Assembly (NCBI GenBank): GCA_003254885.1
Contig: QANT01007417.1
Location: forward strand, 1 to 64,000
Direction: 5' to 3'
DNA length: 64,000 nucleotides
DNA from: Purshia tridentata
Taxonomy: Eukaryota > Streptophyta > Magnoliopsida > Rosales > Rosaceae
Shown here: piece by piece, positions 11,840 to 25,499 of the stretch
Layout: the number at the start of each line of letters is the position of its first letter
Position numbering within the stretch: position 1 is the first letter of the stretch
Notes under the pieces: generated by a model
Seen by the model: the letters and a program-made list of their open reading frames with translations, nothing else
The model's database searches: none
What the model was told of the DNA's origin: nothing
Made by a program: the position numbers and the translations under genes

Positions 11840-14092
11840 TGCTCATTGAAAGGTTTAGCAAATTCTTTACGTAAGAGCCTCAGTTATTGTTTTTAAACTT
11901 GTCCACAGTGGATGGTGCGAAATTTTGATTTCTTTTTTGCCTGAGCCTGAATGATAGGGACGCAAAATGCATTAGAACTTCCAAGTGGTGAAGGTTTAGG
12001 AACCCTTCATTGGTCCCAAATGGTCCCTTTATAAGATTCATCGAGAAAGTGTACTAATGAAAGGTACCAGATTGTATTGATTATCGTGTCATGGACCATC
12101 CTGCTATCATCCTCCGAGATTTTATGTGAACCAAAAAGGAATTAGAGAATAATGAAAAAACATCCGCATGAGGGTTGGGAATGCGAAATTATATGCACAA
12201 AACCAAAAGAAGAACTATTATCCAATAATTTTTGGAATTTTAAATTTTGCGTGGCGATGAGAACAATAAACAGGAGACTTGTTAAGTGGATAGGTTTTGA
12301 AATTCATGAAATTCTTTACTCACAGATGGCATTCATATTACATGCACAATGTTATCCAGATCCCCCCACCCTATTCTTTTTTTTATTAATTATCATACTA
12401 ATTTCAATGGGCAGTCGCTTTGTGTGTGAGTCTGTGTTGTTGAGTTATTTTGGTAAACGTAATAATTCTTTTTCTTTATTTATTTTAGGAAATGGGGGTT
12501 TTGAATTTGAGACATATCTAACAGGGTAAAAATACCACTAGAGCAATAAATATTTAGTAATACAACTCTTTCTTTTTCTATAATATCATAAATTGTAATA
12601 TTAATATAACAATAAATAATTGTGTTTTATTTATCTCCCAAAATATATGTTTTTTCCTATGACATGCATTATGTGAGCACATGTCTGTTGCTATCTTTTT
12701 TCTTTTTCGGTGAGAGTCGTTTCAAGAAACAGATATTCATGTGGGTCTTGCACAATAATTGGGGAACAATGAATGGCTCCTTAAATGTAATGAACTATTT
12801 ATCTTCACAATCAATTATTATATGACCCATATTGATATAATTATAAAGAAAAATTGGTTGTTGAACACATGTCAACTTGTGAGTAGCATATAAAGGGGAA
12901 TAGTTTTTTGGATTAGGATTAAGAGAAAAAACTTGCATGTCCCGTTATAGGATTAGCAATAAATTTTGGCAACTAACAAAATTTGCACCTGAAATATTTA
13001 TGAGGTTCGTACATGCTTTTCACCACAAGTTGGATTATCACATGTCAAAAGATGATTGGAAGAAAGAGGCATGACTTTCAGACTTTGTATGGCAGTTGTT
13101 TGCATTGTAGGACTTGTACGTTCTTTAAGTTTCCATATCAAATTCAAAGCGAAGGAAAAAGATAAGTGCACACTGCACAACTTCAAAGCTCGACAACCTT
13201 TATTGATCTGGCTTAAGCATTATTTTAAGAGTTAATTGTTTTTCAAAAGCACCATTATTGCCTAAATTGTTGTACATTGCATCTGACTAATCTAATTCAT
13301 GCCCAAGAATGATATCATCATTATTAATATTAATTAACAGCAAATCACCAACATAATCGAGATGCATTAATTTTCTTACGTGGAAATCACTTATCTTAAA
13401 CTGCATATGCCCATTAAACCTCCAAAAAATGTCTAAATCCCAATTCACTTAAATAAGTGAACATTAAGCCACAGAATAAAAAATTATAATATCTAGTTAA
13501 TGGGTGTGTCATTTTTTAAGCAACAGTGTTCTTCTCCTTGACTAACTTTACTAAATACGCCTAGTAATTAACTGAAGCTCGGATTCAGAGCAGCATTGGC
13601 TATTCTAAACTCTATCTAAATTTTAGTTACTTAAACAAAAGCCCAAATCAAATCACGTGGCTTTAAAAGTAAAAATAATAAGAATCAAAAGGAGGGGTCA
13701 TTTACTCGGTACAAGAATAGGAGACAATTTTTTCCCCATAAAGAATGAAAATACTAAATAAAAGTGAAGCTGTAAATATTTTGATGTTTATCTGTTAGTG
13801 TTTGAGGTGTAGCAGATGTTGTTGTTTGCCTGCTGGTAGTTCATTGGAGGTCGCGCCCCCATCACGAGTACTTTTTATTATTGTCTGAATAATAATATAT
13901 AATATAACTGGCAAGGGTATCAAATTGATTAGTTATTATTCTTATCAACTATGGGGCTGAACAAGTAGTGGTGGTAGTGAAAAACCAAGCAAAACCCCCA
14001 ATCCCCAATGCTCAGATTCTTCACCCATTCATAGGCCCCTTTGGTTTCCGAGCACCACACACAAAATTCACAACCCAAGTATTGGGAGAAAA
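11840..14092. other. Intergenic region, BCCIP 3' end to DELLA promoter
   Basis: About 2.2 kb of AT-rich DNA without a convincing gene. The reading frame at 12152-12529 is not recognisable as a protein. The last 200 bases are richer in C and A and form the likely DELLA 5'UTR. The short phrase CATGTCCCGTTATAGG near 12937 recurs with one change near 46806, which suggests a dispersed repeat. Confidence 0.5.
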
Positions 14093-15970
14093 ATGAAGAG
14101 AGAGCATCACAGTCATCTTCTTCATCATCATCATCCCCCTCCAGTAGTAGACCCATCTACGGCTTCCACCTCCAGCGGCATCGTCGACTGTGGCGGCGGC
14201 AAAGCCTCTAACAAGATGTGGGAAGAGACCCAGCAGCGAGACGGTGGCATGGACGAGCTCCTGGCTGTCTTGGGGTACAAGGTGAAGTCTTCGGACATGG
14301 CCGAGGTGGCCCAGAAGATCGAACAGCTTGAAGAATTTATGGGTAGCGTTCAAGAAGACGGCTTTTCACACCTTGCTTCCGATACCATTCACTACAACCC
14401 GTCGGATCTATCCACGTGGCTGGAGAGCATGATCTCCGAGCTCAATCCACCAACCAATTTTGACCCAGTAATGGCTGCTCCACCTCTACCGCCTCCTAAT
14501 CAAGCACAACAACAAGGGCCAGTACTTGACGACGCCTTCTTAGCGCCGGCCGAGTCCTCCACCATCACCTCCATCGATTTCCCAGATCAAACCCAACAAC
14601 AAAAAACCGAATCCCTAAGCCCCCAAACCCATGTCTTCGAATATTGCTCCTCTTCCAACTATGACCTCAAGGCTATTCCCGGAAACGCCATTTGCAACCA
14701 AACCCACCTCGATTCTTCGCCCCGGGAGCCCAAGCGCCTCAAACTCTCACCAGGGTCTGCCTCAGACCTCTACCCCACCTCTTCTCTCCAACCGCTCTCA
14801 CTCCCCTCCGAGTCAACTCGCCCTCTCGTCCTGGTCGACTCACAAGAGAACGGAGTCCGACTCGTCCACGGCCTCATGGCCTGCGCCGATGCCGTACAGC
14901 AAAACAACCTGCACCTCGCTAAAGCCTTGGTGACCCAGATCGGCTACTTGGCGATTTCTCAAGCAGGTGCTATGCGCAAGGTCGCCACCTACTTCGCCGA
15001 AGCTTTGGCTCAGCGAATCTACAGGGTCTACCCTCAGTCCCCGATCGACCACTCCTTCTCCGAGATGTTGCAGATGCACTTCTACGAGACCTGTCCCTAC
15101 TTGAAATTCGCTCATTTCACCGCCAATCAAGCCATTCTTGAAGGCTTTCAAGGCAAAAAGCGAGTTCATGTCATTGATTTCTCGATGAACCAAGGGATGC
15201 AGTGGCCGGCCCTCATGCAGGCCTTGGCTCTCCGGCCCGGCGGCCCACCGGCGTTTCGGCTGACGGGTATTGGGCCTCCGGCGGCTGACAACTCGGACCA
15301 TCTTCAGGAAGTGGGCTGGAAGCTGGCCCAGTTGGCCGAAACCATTCACGTCGAGTTTGAGTACAGAGGGTTTGTGGCCAACAGCTTGGCCGATCTGGAT
15401 GCTTCTATGCTCGAACTCAGGCCGAGTGAGGTTGAGTCGGTGGCGGTCAACTCAGTGTTTGAGTTACACAAGCTGTTGGCTCGCCCCGGTGCTATTGAGA
15501 AAGTCTTGTCTGTGGTGAAGCAAATGAAGCCGGAGATTGTCACCGTGGTGGAGCAAGAAGCCAACCACAACGGTCCGGTTTTCTTGGACCGGTTCAACGA
15601 GTCGCTGCACTACTACTCGACCCTGTTTGACTCGCTGGAGGGATCGGTGAACAGTCAGGACAAGCTGATGTCGGAAGTTTACTTGGGGAAGCAAATCTGT
15701 AACGTGGTGGCATGTGAAGGGGTGGACCGGGTCGAGAGGCACGAGACTTTGGCTCAGTGGCGAACCCGGTTCGACTCGGCCGGGTTCGTGCCGGTTCATC
15801 TGGGTTCGAACGCGTTCAAGCAAGCGAGTATGTTGTTGGCGTTGTTCGCCGGCGGGGATGGGTATAGAGTGGAAGAAAACAATGGGTGTCTAATGTTGGG
15901 TTGGCACACTCGCCCACTCATTGCCACATCGGCTTGGAAACTCGGTGGCAAGCAGGCAATGAGTCACTGA
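14093..15970 (+). CDS. GAI: DELLA protein, GAI/RGA type (GRAS family repressor of gibberellin signalling)
   Basis: A single exon encodes 625 aa, without introns as is usual for DELLA genes. A His-rich start is followed by the DELLA motif ([13 protein letters not shown]54-A58), the helix [12 protein letters not shown] at 69-80, and TIHYNP at 98-103, where most relatives have TVHYNP. These segments bind the gibberellin receptor GID1. A Ser/Thr/Pro-rich linker leads to the GRAS domain from about residue 250: leucine heptad region with LMACADAVQ, the VHIID-type motif [18 protein letters not shown] near 356, a PFYRE-like region, [12 protein letters not shown] near 545, and the SAW end ([15 protein letters not shown]). 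The protein is nuclear and restrains growth until gibberellin triggers its degradation. The coding region is GC-rich compared with its surroundings, so the antisense strand also has long false frames. All key motifs look complete. Confidence 0.96.
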   Translation: MKREHHSHLLHHHHPPPVVDPSTASTSSGIVDCGGGKASNKMWEETQQRDGGMDELLAVLGYKVKSSDMAEVAQKIEQLEEFMGSVQEDGFSHLASDTIHYNPSDLSTWLESMISELNPPTNFDPVMAAPPLPPPNQAQQQGPVLDDAFLAPAESSTITSIDFPDQTQQQKTESLSPQTHVFEYCSSSNYDLKAIPGNAICNQTHLDSSPREPKRLKLSPGSASDLYPTSSLQPLSLPSESTRPLVLVDSQENGVRLVHGLMACADAVQQNNLHLAKALVTQIGYLAISQAGAMRKVATYFAEALAQRIYRVYPQSPIDHSFSEMLQMHFYETCPYLKFAHFTANQAILEGFQGKKRVHVIDFSMNQGMQWPALMQALALRPGGPPAFRLTGIGPPAADNSDHLQEVGWKLAQLAETIHVEFEYRGFVANSLADLDASMLELRPSEVESVAVNSVFELHKLLARPGAIEKVLSVVKQMKPEIVTVVEQEANHNGPVFLDRFNESLHYYSTLFDSLEGSVNSQDKLMSEVYLGKQICNVVACEGVDRVERHETLAQWRTRFDSAGFVPVHLGSNAFKQASMLLALFAGGDGYRVEENNGCLMLGWHTRPLIATSAWKLGGKQAMSH

Positions 15971-18900
15971 GTCAAGTGACGAGTTGGGTCAACACATTTT
16001 CAAAGTTTCAATCCTGAATGGTGCTGAACGCTGATGCCAACCACAGGCAAGTGGTGGGGTGTCATAGCCTCAATGTGTCTGCTATTGTGAGCTGGGTGCG
16101 TGAGTGAGATTGTGACCCTCCAATGCCCCACCATTAGGTCCATTACCATGCGTGTCTCAACACCTCTTTTGCCCTTGTTTTTTTTTTTAATTTTTACTTA
16201 ATTTTCTTAGGGGTTATTTAACTTTGTGAATCAAGAGGTGGATGATGTGTAATGCTGTTTATATTTTATATATTGGCTTGGTGGTGATAATAAAAGAAAT
16301 TCAAACCTTTTTGATGACTATTTAATTTTATATTTTTGGGTAACATATGTAGTAATTAATGATGATAGATGAAGCAAATAGTTTATTTGAAGTTTTGAAG
16401 GCTGAGGTTGTGGTGTAGGCTGGAGTCCACTGGCACTGGGATAAGGTTTTGTTAAAAATGTCAATGGGCTTTAATTAACACTAGTACTTTCCTAGCCAGT
16501 GAACAATTTTCAGGAAAGTATTAATACAAAGTTGATTAGGAATGAATGAGTTGATAGTGTATTGCATATTTGCATCTGATCCACTTTCTGGAGAACTACT
16601 ATTGCAGCAGAATCCTCTTTTTCTGTCAGAAAAGCACAATCATAAGAAAGTGAAAAAGACTCACTTATGTCGAACTCTTCTCTTTTTTGATACTTTCTTC
16701 AAATAAAAAAGTTCACCTTTATTAACAACTCTTTACCGTGAGTGAACTCAACCCACTTCCATCTTTCCAACACTCCAACTCCACCTTTGTGAAATATGTG
16801 AATTAATGTTTTACCAATATTCCTTTCTCTTTTTTTTTCTTTTTTTTTTGGGGGGAGAAATAAAGTGCAATAATTCTTTGAGAGAAAGAGAGGACTTTTA
16901 CATCTTGGTTAATAATAGCTAGGGTATCAAACCCTTTTTTAACTTTTGTTCTTTAATTAGCTAAAGGGCTTGCATATATATGGTAATGCACCATTATTTA
17001 AACTAACCAAAACCCTTTGAACAAGTCTGAGATTTCTGTTCCATTTCATCATCAGATGCTCAACTTTGTAACCATATCGTTAATTTAATTATACTATTTG
17101 GTCTGGATTTTTGTCAGTAATGGCGCCCAGTCCAACTAGTAGTGCATATATATAATTAGAGTGCCTTGGAATCTCAGATGAAAGGACAGAATTCAAATTT
17201 AATTAAATTGAATGATCTCTTTGTCCAAATACTGATATCATATACGCATTGGATTGATTAATTCATGTAGCTACTAGCTAGCACGTATAGGTACTGCTTT
17301 CATTGAATAAACAGCTCCCATGGTTGTAGTTTAATTCATATATATACGTACTATTTTCAGTTGCACTTTAGCCACCTAGCTAGCTAGATTATATATTATA
17401 GGCCTTAAAAAGTTTGAAAAATTTGTAGTTATATATGTCAACTTTGTTTTGTTTTTATGGGAATTTAAAATGCTGCATGCTGAACAAAGGTGGATGGTAT
17501 TGGTATCCTTAATGAACGTACCAGAAAGAAACCAAGTAAATATAATTAATATCCCTGACCTGCCCTATCAATATCAATTAGGGTTAATCATAAAATATAA
17601 ATCACAATCAAACGTATTAATTAATCTTGGGTGGGAGTGCTGTTATGTATTTAATGTTAGAAAGGATCCAGATTCCCCAGCAGCCTGTCCCATCTTTGAG
17701 GAAATTAATTAAGTTAATTATACTAATTTTAAAAGGGATTTTGTTAACATATAATGAAGGGAAGCTAGGGGCAATAGCATTGACCAATTACCATATGAGT
17801 GAGTGAATGAATTGATGGAAAGAAGCACCAAGCCATGTTGGTGTTAATGCATTGGACCATAGGATCACGTACATTATTTAAACATTAACAGTTTCATTTC
17901 ACATACATTTTAGTAATATAAAATGTGGAATTATGTACAAGGCCATAAACAATTCCTTAATTAATAATTTAACACCAACTTGCCAACTTGTTCGATCCAG
18001 TTTAACAACTTTAATAATCTAATTATTGAACTCCAACTCAACTTCACTTTTATTAAATTGGAGGTCACATCACCCTCCATTTCAAATCCACATATATATG
18101 TCCTATTCTCCATTGCATTACCTTTGTCCCAATCCCACAAAGAAGCCCAAAAGGGAACAAAAATTCATCTTTAAAATAAAAATTGGATTTGGGGGGATTG
18201 AAGTCTGAATTTTAGATGGTGAAAAAAAATCCCGCAAACGTTTATTTAAAATGATGTTGTATATATCTAAAAGAATTTTTTTTGTCAAATATATGTAGGA
18301 AGTTGGTGGTTGTCATGTTAATTATTAGTTTACAAGGACAGGAAGCCAAGTCAGAGTAAAAGAGCTAACAATTTTGGGTTGAGAAGCTAAGTATTTAATG
18401 CAAGTGATCATATATAAAAGCTTGGAAGAGATAGAGTAGAGATGAATGGATGCTGTTATCTTTTTGATTAGTGGAAGCTGTGGATGTAGAGCATGCAATT
18501 TGAAGAGAGTCAGCAGATAAAGCATATTAAATTAAAAGTGTTTGTCAAACATTCTGTTCTAAGTTCAATGGATATATATATATATGTATGTATTTGCAGA
18601 AGTGAAGTGATTAATTATGTGTCATTGTTAAAGCGTCAGAATCACTCGTGCGTTTTTGGAACAGTTTTTGCATGTCGGGGAAGCCTCTGAATATGACATG
18701 CTGTCTTAATTAACCATCTTTCTAAGCCTTTTAAGCTTCGAGTCTTTGACCACTCACCCCTACTATTCCTCGATCTACTTGCCAATTCCTTCACGTTTTT
18801 TCTCTCTGCCATTAGTCCACTTTGGACCCAATTTTTATTTTCTTTATTTTTATTGGGAAAAAAAGTGGTCAAGTAGTGTATGGTAAGTTACATATCTAAG

Positions 18901-20257
18901 CAATTCCAAGTCCATAGACCACACAATCTTTCTTAAAAGGAAGGAAGTGACTTTGGGCCGAAGGCTAATTATAAACCCCTATGCTCTGAATAATGAAATA
19001 TATACCAACAGCTAGCAACAGTGAGCAGTTTGAAAACTAGAGGACTCTCTGTTTCTTTCTGCATATGCCCACGTGAAGTTTCCTCGAAATTTCAAGAAAG
19101 GGGTATTAGAATTTCGGCTAAAATTATTGTAGCTAGCTTTGCCTTCATTTTTGTATTAATATGTTAATGTATTACTTTAATATTGATACCTTTGATTTAG
19201 TCTTCATCAGTGACACTTGGACACTTTTGACAGTACTGGAAAGTAATTAAAAAAGAGTTGCTTCAACTTTAAAGCCAGATGCTGCCTGCCAGCATAGGCC
19301 TGGCCCATTGCTTTGAGAAAACTCCTTCCCACGGAAACTTATGCAAGGTCAAAGCTCATCATCTGGATTCTGGATTCTGTTAAATAATCATCATCTCTGA
19401 TTATATAATTATGTTTATTTATAATATTCAAATTTTCAATTGTAGGCCTGAAGCCCAACAATGAATTTCTTGGGCTCAGCAACATAAAGTTCACAGTAAT
19501 AGTAATTCACCAATCCATAAGAGATGTAATTGGGCATGGATGGAACAAGTACTCAAAGTTGAAGCCAATAACCAAACGTAAGAGTTAAGCCCTACTCCGT
19601 TTTCACTTTGTTACATACTTACATGAGGTCTAATAAACAAAGTCAAAGAGAGAGTTTGGATCATCCATTTTTGTTTCACTATATATCATTCAATTGGCCC
19701 TTAATTAAAATTTAAGGGCAGTGGTGATGCACAATAATCTTACTGCATATATAATTGTTTGTTAACTGTCATTCATAAGCCAGAGCTTGAACTGAGTTAC
19801 TGAAGGCCAGGACGGATTAGGATGCAGTTTAACCAGACAAAGAAAAGCACTTGTATGTAAAAGATCAAAAACAGACACAACTCAAGGGATACAGTGAATG
19901 AAGGCAGAAAGTTGATGGACCCAGATGCCACAAAAGGGGAGAGATTCACGGCTTTAAACGAGAAAGAAAGAGATAATACCTAAAAAGAAAAAGATGCAAG
20001 GATAATTTTGTACTTGTACGGCAACACTATGAACTATGTACCGTAATCAATCATGAAAATGACATTATATATCACCCATTATGTCATGTTTATAGGTTTG
20101 TGGTGCTAGTGTTGTACGTAAAGAATTGATGCTTCGAATTGTTGAAAAATTAGTTAGAGTGAACTCATTTGTTTCATTTCACAAATAAATTTAAATGTGA
20201 GATCTCACATCTAAAGAAATATATATATGTATACTTCTTCAAGTATAAGATCTCATA

Positions 20258-20296
20258 TTTCATAGAAACCCATTTCATAGAAACCCATTTCATAGT
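20258..20296 (+). repeat. 15-bp tandem repeat (TTTCATAGAAACCCA)
   Basis: The unit occurs twice and then begins a third time before the sequence diverges. It is a simple tandem repeat with no visible coding or regulatory role. Confidence 0.7.
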
Positions 20297-20373
20297 ATTT
20301 AAACGATCCAATGATGATATTCCCATAACAGTTTAAGTGTAAGTGTCTCATATTTACTTTTACCTTTATCTCT

Positions 20374-20442
20374 GTCTCTATCTCTATCTCTATCTCTATC
20401 TCTATCTCTACTTGATGATTATGATGACGATGATGATGATGA
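20374..20442 (+). repeat. Compound microsatellite (TCTATC)n then (GAT)n
   Basis: About six TCTATC units are followed by a GAT-rich trinucleotide tract. Read on the minus strand it gives a false frame rich in His, Glu and Ile. It is likely length-polymorphic. Confidence 0.85.
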
Positions 20443-21761
20443 TGTCTGCTTGAGGTTGTGGTGGTCACATACGATGATGATGATTATGTCTGCTTGAGTT
20501 CGTGGTGGTTGCATACGAATATACGATACGATAAATAAGTTAAGTGTCCATTTTAATTTTCAAAACAATAAAGAATAATATATGTGGTAATGGTGAAAAT
20601 GAAACTCTTCTCGCTAATTACTGCGTGGTGAGAAGGCAAAGCATAAATGTTGGTGACATCATCTTTTCCTGTAATTAGAAATTAGTGGGAGGTCGACACA
20701 TCTCCAAATATGGAAGTGTTCGATTAGATGCCGCTGGAGTCTAGGTGAATGGTCCTCTCATCAGCAAAATTTTAAGTTCTGGAGTTTCAGGTATGTAAAA
20801 CAAATTTAACGACAGAAGACTCGTCGTTTTGACGTACTTTTTTGGTGTCAACAGAATGAGTGAATCACGAATGTTGTTGCTTTTAGTTGTTTCCAGCTAT
20901 ACATGCTATGTTCTGTTGACTAGTTCAAATGCCATACATAATGTTTGGTTTGGTTGGTGAGAAGCATATTCCAATTTCAACGATAGACAACGAGCCTCTC
21001 TTTTCTTTTATTGGCAACACCAGATAGATAAAGCGTTTGCTTTGCGTAACTCAAAAATTAAAGGGATGGGAAGGGCATAATTCTCATGTATAAAAAAAAT
21101 ACGCACTGGGCCAGTGGCTACACAACACCCTACTCCAAAATTTGGCACACTAGTTTCAATTCTCCAAGTAACTTGCAATCACAGCAGAGTGGTACACTCA
21201 TGCAGCAGAATTCATGACAGCTTGATCATTCTTTTTAGTTCCAACTAGCCAAAATAGACCCTACTGATTTGAAAGATTCTTTGCATAGTGTTGGTTAACA
21301 GTGTGAGACTTGAGTGATCAAAACTTTTATTTGCCCATCAGCAACATAAACATTCAATTGATATCAATAAATCGACTAAAATCGCAACGAATTTCCCACA
21401 TGGAACGCATAAAGTCGCAAAATGCACAAGGAAAAACTGCATAACAAGATTGCAAATTTGTGTTGATCATCAAATAAACTAATCCATTTTATTAATGTAA
21501 CCAAACCAAATCACGTTCACAGATGGCACATCCAAGTTCCATCCATCCCAAAAAGTAGAAGATCATCAAAAGCTAATGCCAAAAATGTCATAAAGGCAGT
21601 AGCAATTGAAAGGCAACATAGAAAAATAACAAGAAATCTGCAATTTATTTGCAAACAAACTCTTAAAGACTGCAGCCCAATGGACATGGCTGACTCTCTA
21701 TAACTAATGAAATAGACACCAATAACTCAAACAAAACTAACCCATTAATTGAGAAATTAAT

Positions 21762-22543
21762 TTAATGGGAAGAGATCTTGAGATTGAGGGACTTATTTAT
21801 CCATGCCTTCCAACTCCCACTCCCCTTGCGAGAGATGGACCCGGCTGGTATTTCATCATCGGTCATTTTCACCGGCTGAGGCTTCTTGCATAGCATAAAG
21901 TTACGAGCTCCTTGTGATCCAATTGCGTCCCACGGACTCAGAGCTGCAATCAAATTCCAAAAGACAATCAAAACCAGTCCCAAAAATAAATGCATAATTG
22001 AACATAATGAACAAATTTCAACTAACAATGTCTAGAAATATTCAATTTCACAAATATAGGGCAACGCTGAGATGGTTTTTTAAGCTCGGCAATGGAAGAA
22101 AAATAACACGAAGAAACTTCAATTCATAAAATTTGATCCAAAACCGCAATCGATTTCATCAAAATTCACAAGCAGACAATCAAGAATAGTCGCAAGAACT
22201 GAGACAGGTTATAATTTATAAAGACCAACCAGCAGATGAATAAAAAAATGATTAAATTGATGAAAAAGAATTCAAAAGTGATAAGAAGGAGATTTCGGAT
22301 TTCATTACCATCAGGGCCTGCGTTAGGGCAATAGAGAAGGAAATCATTGAGATCAGAGCCAAGAACCGGAAGGCGACCCTCACGCGCATAGGATTTCAAG
22401 GCGGTATCGATGACGGCAGCGACAAGCTCCTCCTCATTGACGACAAATCGGATCGGGCCGGCACTGCCCAGCACGGTGATGCTGATCAAGAGCCTGTTGC
22501 CGCCCTTGGCGTTCTGATTCTTCTTCTGCTTGTAGAGCAACAT
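21762..22543 (-). CDS. Uncharacterised At4g22758-like protein (DUF7054 type)
   Basis: Two exons, 22543-22309 and 21943-21762, join in phase 1 to give 138 aa. The protein starts MLLYKQKKNQNAKGG, continues with a compact ubiquitin-like region (ISITVLGSAGPIRFVV, EELVAAVIDTALKSYAREGR, LGSDLNDFLLYCPNAG), then SPWDAIGSQGARNFMLCKK, and ends in a basic tail (GSGSWKAWINKSLNLKISSH). This order is typical of a conserved plant family annotated only as At4g22758-like. No membrane segment or signal peptide is visible. The biochemical role is unknown to me. The ATG at 22543 was chosen because the conserved protein begins there; the in-frame codons upstream contain no ATG. Confidence 0.82.
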
Positions 22544-25499
22544 CGTCCTCACCGCAACAACCAAGACCAAAATTCTAAATTCCAAGTCCTTCTTTCCCGC
22601 AAGTTATTGATAAAAAACAAAACAATGAAAAATCAATGAAAATTTGGGAGAGATAATGAAAAGGGGTGGTTATTGTGGTTTCAGAGGTTTAGGGGTCGAG
22701 GCCGAGGCAGCGGTAGTACCAGCCCTCCTTGCAAGACCCGAAAGCGAAAGCAGAGGCAGCGGAGAGAGGGAGAATTGCAGCGCTCACCCTCGATTGTGAA
22801 AGGGAGCGCATGAAATTACTGACGCTTAAGATTTCCACCATTCACAACTTGCTTCGATTGAAGATGAATTTTGAAAAAGATAAATTTTCTGGGTTCGTGA
22901 GGGAGACGAAAGCTAGGGTTAGGGTTTCGTTCTTGGGGGCCGGCTCTTTTCTCCTCCTCTCCAAAAAATTGAGGTTTGAGAGATAAACGTTTCTGGGGAA
23001 AAAAGCCTCTTGGGCTTTATTTTATACTCACATTCTGCCTCTGTCTTTCGCTTAGAATTGGGTCGGTACTCGGTAGGAGTATAGGGGATAAAATTTTACT
23101 GCCACCGACTTTCCCAAATTTACCCCGTCCTTTTTAATCTTGCACCCGCGTGCCGCTTATCCACCTATTTAACTTTCACCGCGTCATTTTTTTTTTAATT
23201 TGAAAATTACTATTTTTTCCTTCATTGATGTATTGCTTAAACGGTTAAACCTTTATTAATTATCTGTGGCCAAAATAAAATTAAAAAACCTTTATTAATT
23301 ATACTAGTATATTTATAATTCTTTTTTTTTTGGGCCTTTTTAATTATACTTTTACCAAATGCTAGTGAAAGTACAAGATTTCCACAATCTTGCAATTGTT
23401 TTTTTTCCCCTCTTTGAGTTTTTCTTTACTTGATTCTATTGTCAATGCTATCAGGGCACCAACTTCTGCGCTTAGCTATCATTAAATGAGGAAATAATAT
23501 TATTGACCACATTAATTAATTATTTTATGTAGCTATTGATGTAGTTATGCCATGTAATTAATTGTTAATATATCAGCGCATATCATTAATTATATGACAT
23601 TATTACATTAGTTGCCACATAAAATGGTCAACTAATATAGTCATATAAACATATACAAATAGCATTATAAAAAATTTATATTGTACATCATTCAATTAAA
23701 ACGAATCCTAACTACGGTTGGCTTCACTTGAGTTATAGTCAAAATACTCCATTGTTTTCACTTTTTTTTCTCTTTTAGAATTTGGATAGGTTGAAAGTTA
23801 TAGCTTAGGATTTTTTCATTTCCACACTTGTTTAAGGTATATTTACATTTTATTATCATGTGATTCATGTTGTTTACATTACTTGTACGGTTGTACCAAG
23901 TTGAAACCATTAGTTATCAAAACAAGAAAAAAATTTGACTTAGTAGTATCAGACAATATTCTCCATTTATTCTTTATGCAAATAGTCAAATAAAAAGGGC
24001 ATGAGAATTACATATCTCTAGAAATTAAGAGAGGTTAATACAGAATTTAAAGGTTGATTACTAATTAATTAAGAATATGAATAAGACATGGGATTTAAAA
24101 AAGTATATTCTCTCATTAAACGTACGGAAGCAATTGAATTGACCACCCCACCCCACCCACCGTGCCTTGGTGGACAAGAAAGACAGGCTGATCATTAGCC
24201 TCAAATTTAATACTACTATCTTGTTCAATAGGTGGCATGCATTGGCCTTGAGAGCCTTTGACTTAAAAGGAATAATCCAATTAAAATTTCAGAGGAATGA
24301 TATAGTAGTATTTTTGTTAGCTTATTCACGCAAATGCTTTTTAAAACTAAGATTTTGAACAACGTTTTCATCGCCAGGCTGCAGCTTGATGATTCATGAA
24401 CTGATCGAGTGGATCTGATCGAGTGATAGATATTAGATGAATGCTGGATCAACAAGGTTGAGAGCTAGCAATAGATAAGATCAAATCGATCGGATATGGC
24501 CGGTGAAGGTGTTGATCGAACCATGTGTCTACAAGATAGTACGTACGTACGCGGTACGTCCCTGTGACAAAGAGACACCCTTCATCCATCTCTATCTTAA
24601 TTTCCCATATTTTAAAAACACTTCCATGTGATCCCCTGAACGTGATAAAGCCAACTCTCTTTGTTCAATTGGCTACCTTATTTTCTTACATAAATGGTAA
24701 GCCGTAAGCAAGCCGATTTGTGTATACAAAGTTATTCATGAACAAAATGTCAGCTGCCTTCATCTTCAAATATGGCAGTTGCTTCTACTATTAGTTATAC
24801 ATACTTATTGTCTTTATATATTTTATTGAAAAAATTTACTTATTATGGATGTATACACTAAGTATCTATCATTATATATATTTGTAAATTTTACTCATTT
24901 ATCATCATGTGATGAAAGAGTTAGACACATAAATATTTATACTTGTGATAGGTAATTGATATTTAGAATTTGAATTCAGTATGTCGGAAAATGGGCCTAA
25001 CTATACAAAACTTAAGCATTAAAGACGAGCCTCTCTGGGCCTGGAACCAGAATTAAAATAAATTAGATGGGCTGATCCAAACCAAATTGTGGACCAAATG
25101 ATAACCCGAACACAAAGCCCAATAATACCAAATATTCCTGGACCCTACCCTTTGTCGTGTTACGTATCCAGGATTGGCAAAGCGTGAAGGTCGGCGGAAC
25201 ACAAGCCCACTACCAATTCGTGTGAAGTCAATGGCGACCACCCCCATTTTTTTTTCGCCATTTTTTTATGATGTTAAGCAGAAGCAGCCACGTTCAATAA
25301 AAATGAATCAGATTCCATTTTGAATGGTTGCCATATTGACATTTGGACGGTTTTCAAACGCTTTCACTGGGACTGTGTAGCTTCTTTTGTTTTGGTCAAG
25401 AGGACTCTGTAGCACTTTATATAAGCTGAGAGACATGTTTTTCTGGGTATCAAAAAACCAGAAAATTCAGACCACAAAGTTTGCGTTTGTTGTGCAAAT
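22544..25499. other. Intergenic region between two divergent genes
   Basis: The first 450 bases are relatively GC-rich and contain the likely promoter and leader of the minus-strand At4g22758-like gene. The remaining 2.5 kb is AT-rich with no supported gene. The last 120 bases before 25500 are the CAR leader region. Confidence 0.5.
22919..22927 (-). promoter_or_regulatory. Telo-box (AAACCCTAA) upstream of the At4g22758-like gene
   Basis: On the minus strand the sequence reads CGAAACCCTAACCCTAGC, containing the plant telo-box AAACCCTAA. This motif is typical of promoters and leaders of growth-related and translation-related genes. It lies about 380 bases before the ATG. The role is inferred from the motif. 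Confidence 0.45.

Larger units (their letters stand above)
15971..21761. other. Gene-poor 5.8-kb region downstream of DELLA
   Basis: Apart from the DELLA 3'UTR I can support no gene in this stretch. A search by eye for common plant microRNA sequences found none. Short frames up to 88 codons show no family resemblance. The content is AT-rich with AT microsatellites and a (TCTATC)n repeat near 20.4 kb. Confidence 0.5.

Noticed and set aside
12152-12529. 125-codon frame downstream of BCCIP
   Set aside because: No recognisable family, AT-driven codon content and no supporting splice or promoter signals.
14021-15823. Several antisense frames of 83 to 169 codons across the DELLA gene
   Set aside because: They are shadows of a GC-rich coding exon. 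The sense frame carries all DELLA and GRAS motifs.
19270-19310. microRNA-like phrase GCTGCCTGCCAGCAT
   Set aside because: It only loosely resembles miR167 and has no matching star strand within reach.
20253-20468. His- and Glu-rich minus-strand frame
   Set aside because: It is produced entirely by the TCTATC and GAT microsatellites.
22729-22986. 85-codon plus-strand frame
   Set aside because: It lies in the GC-rich promoter and leader region of the divergent At4g22758-like gene and resembles no protein.
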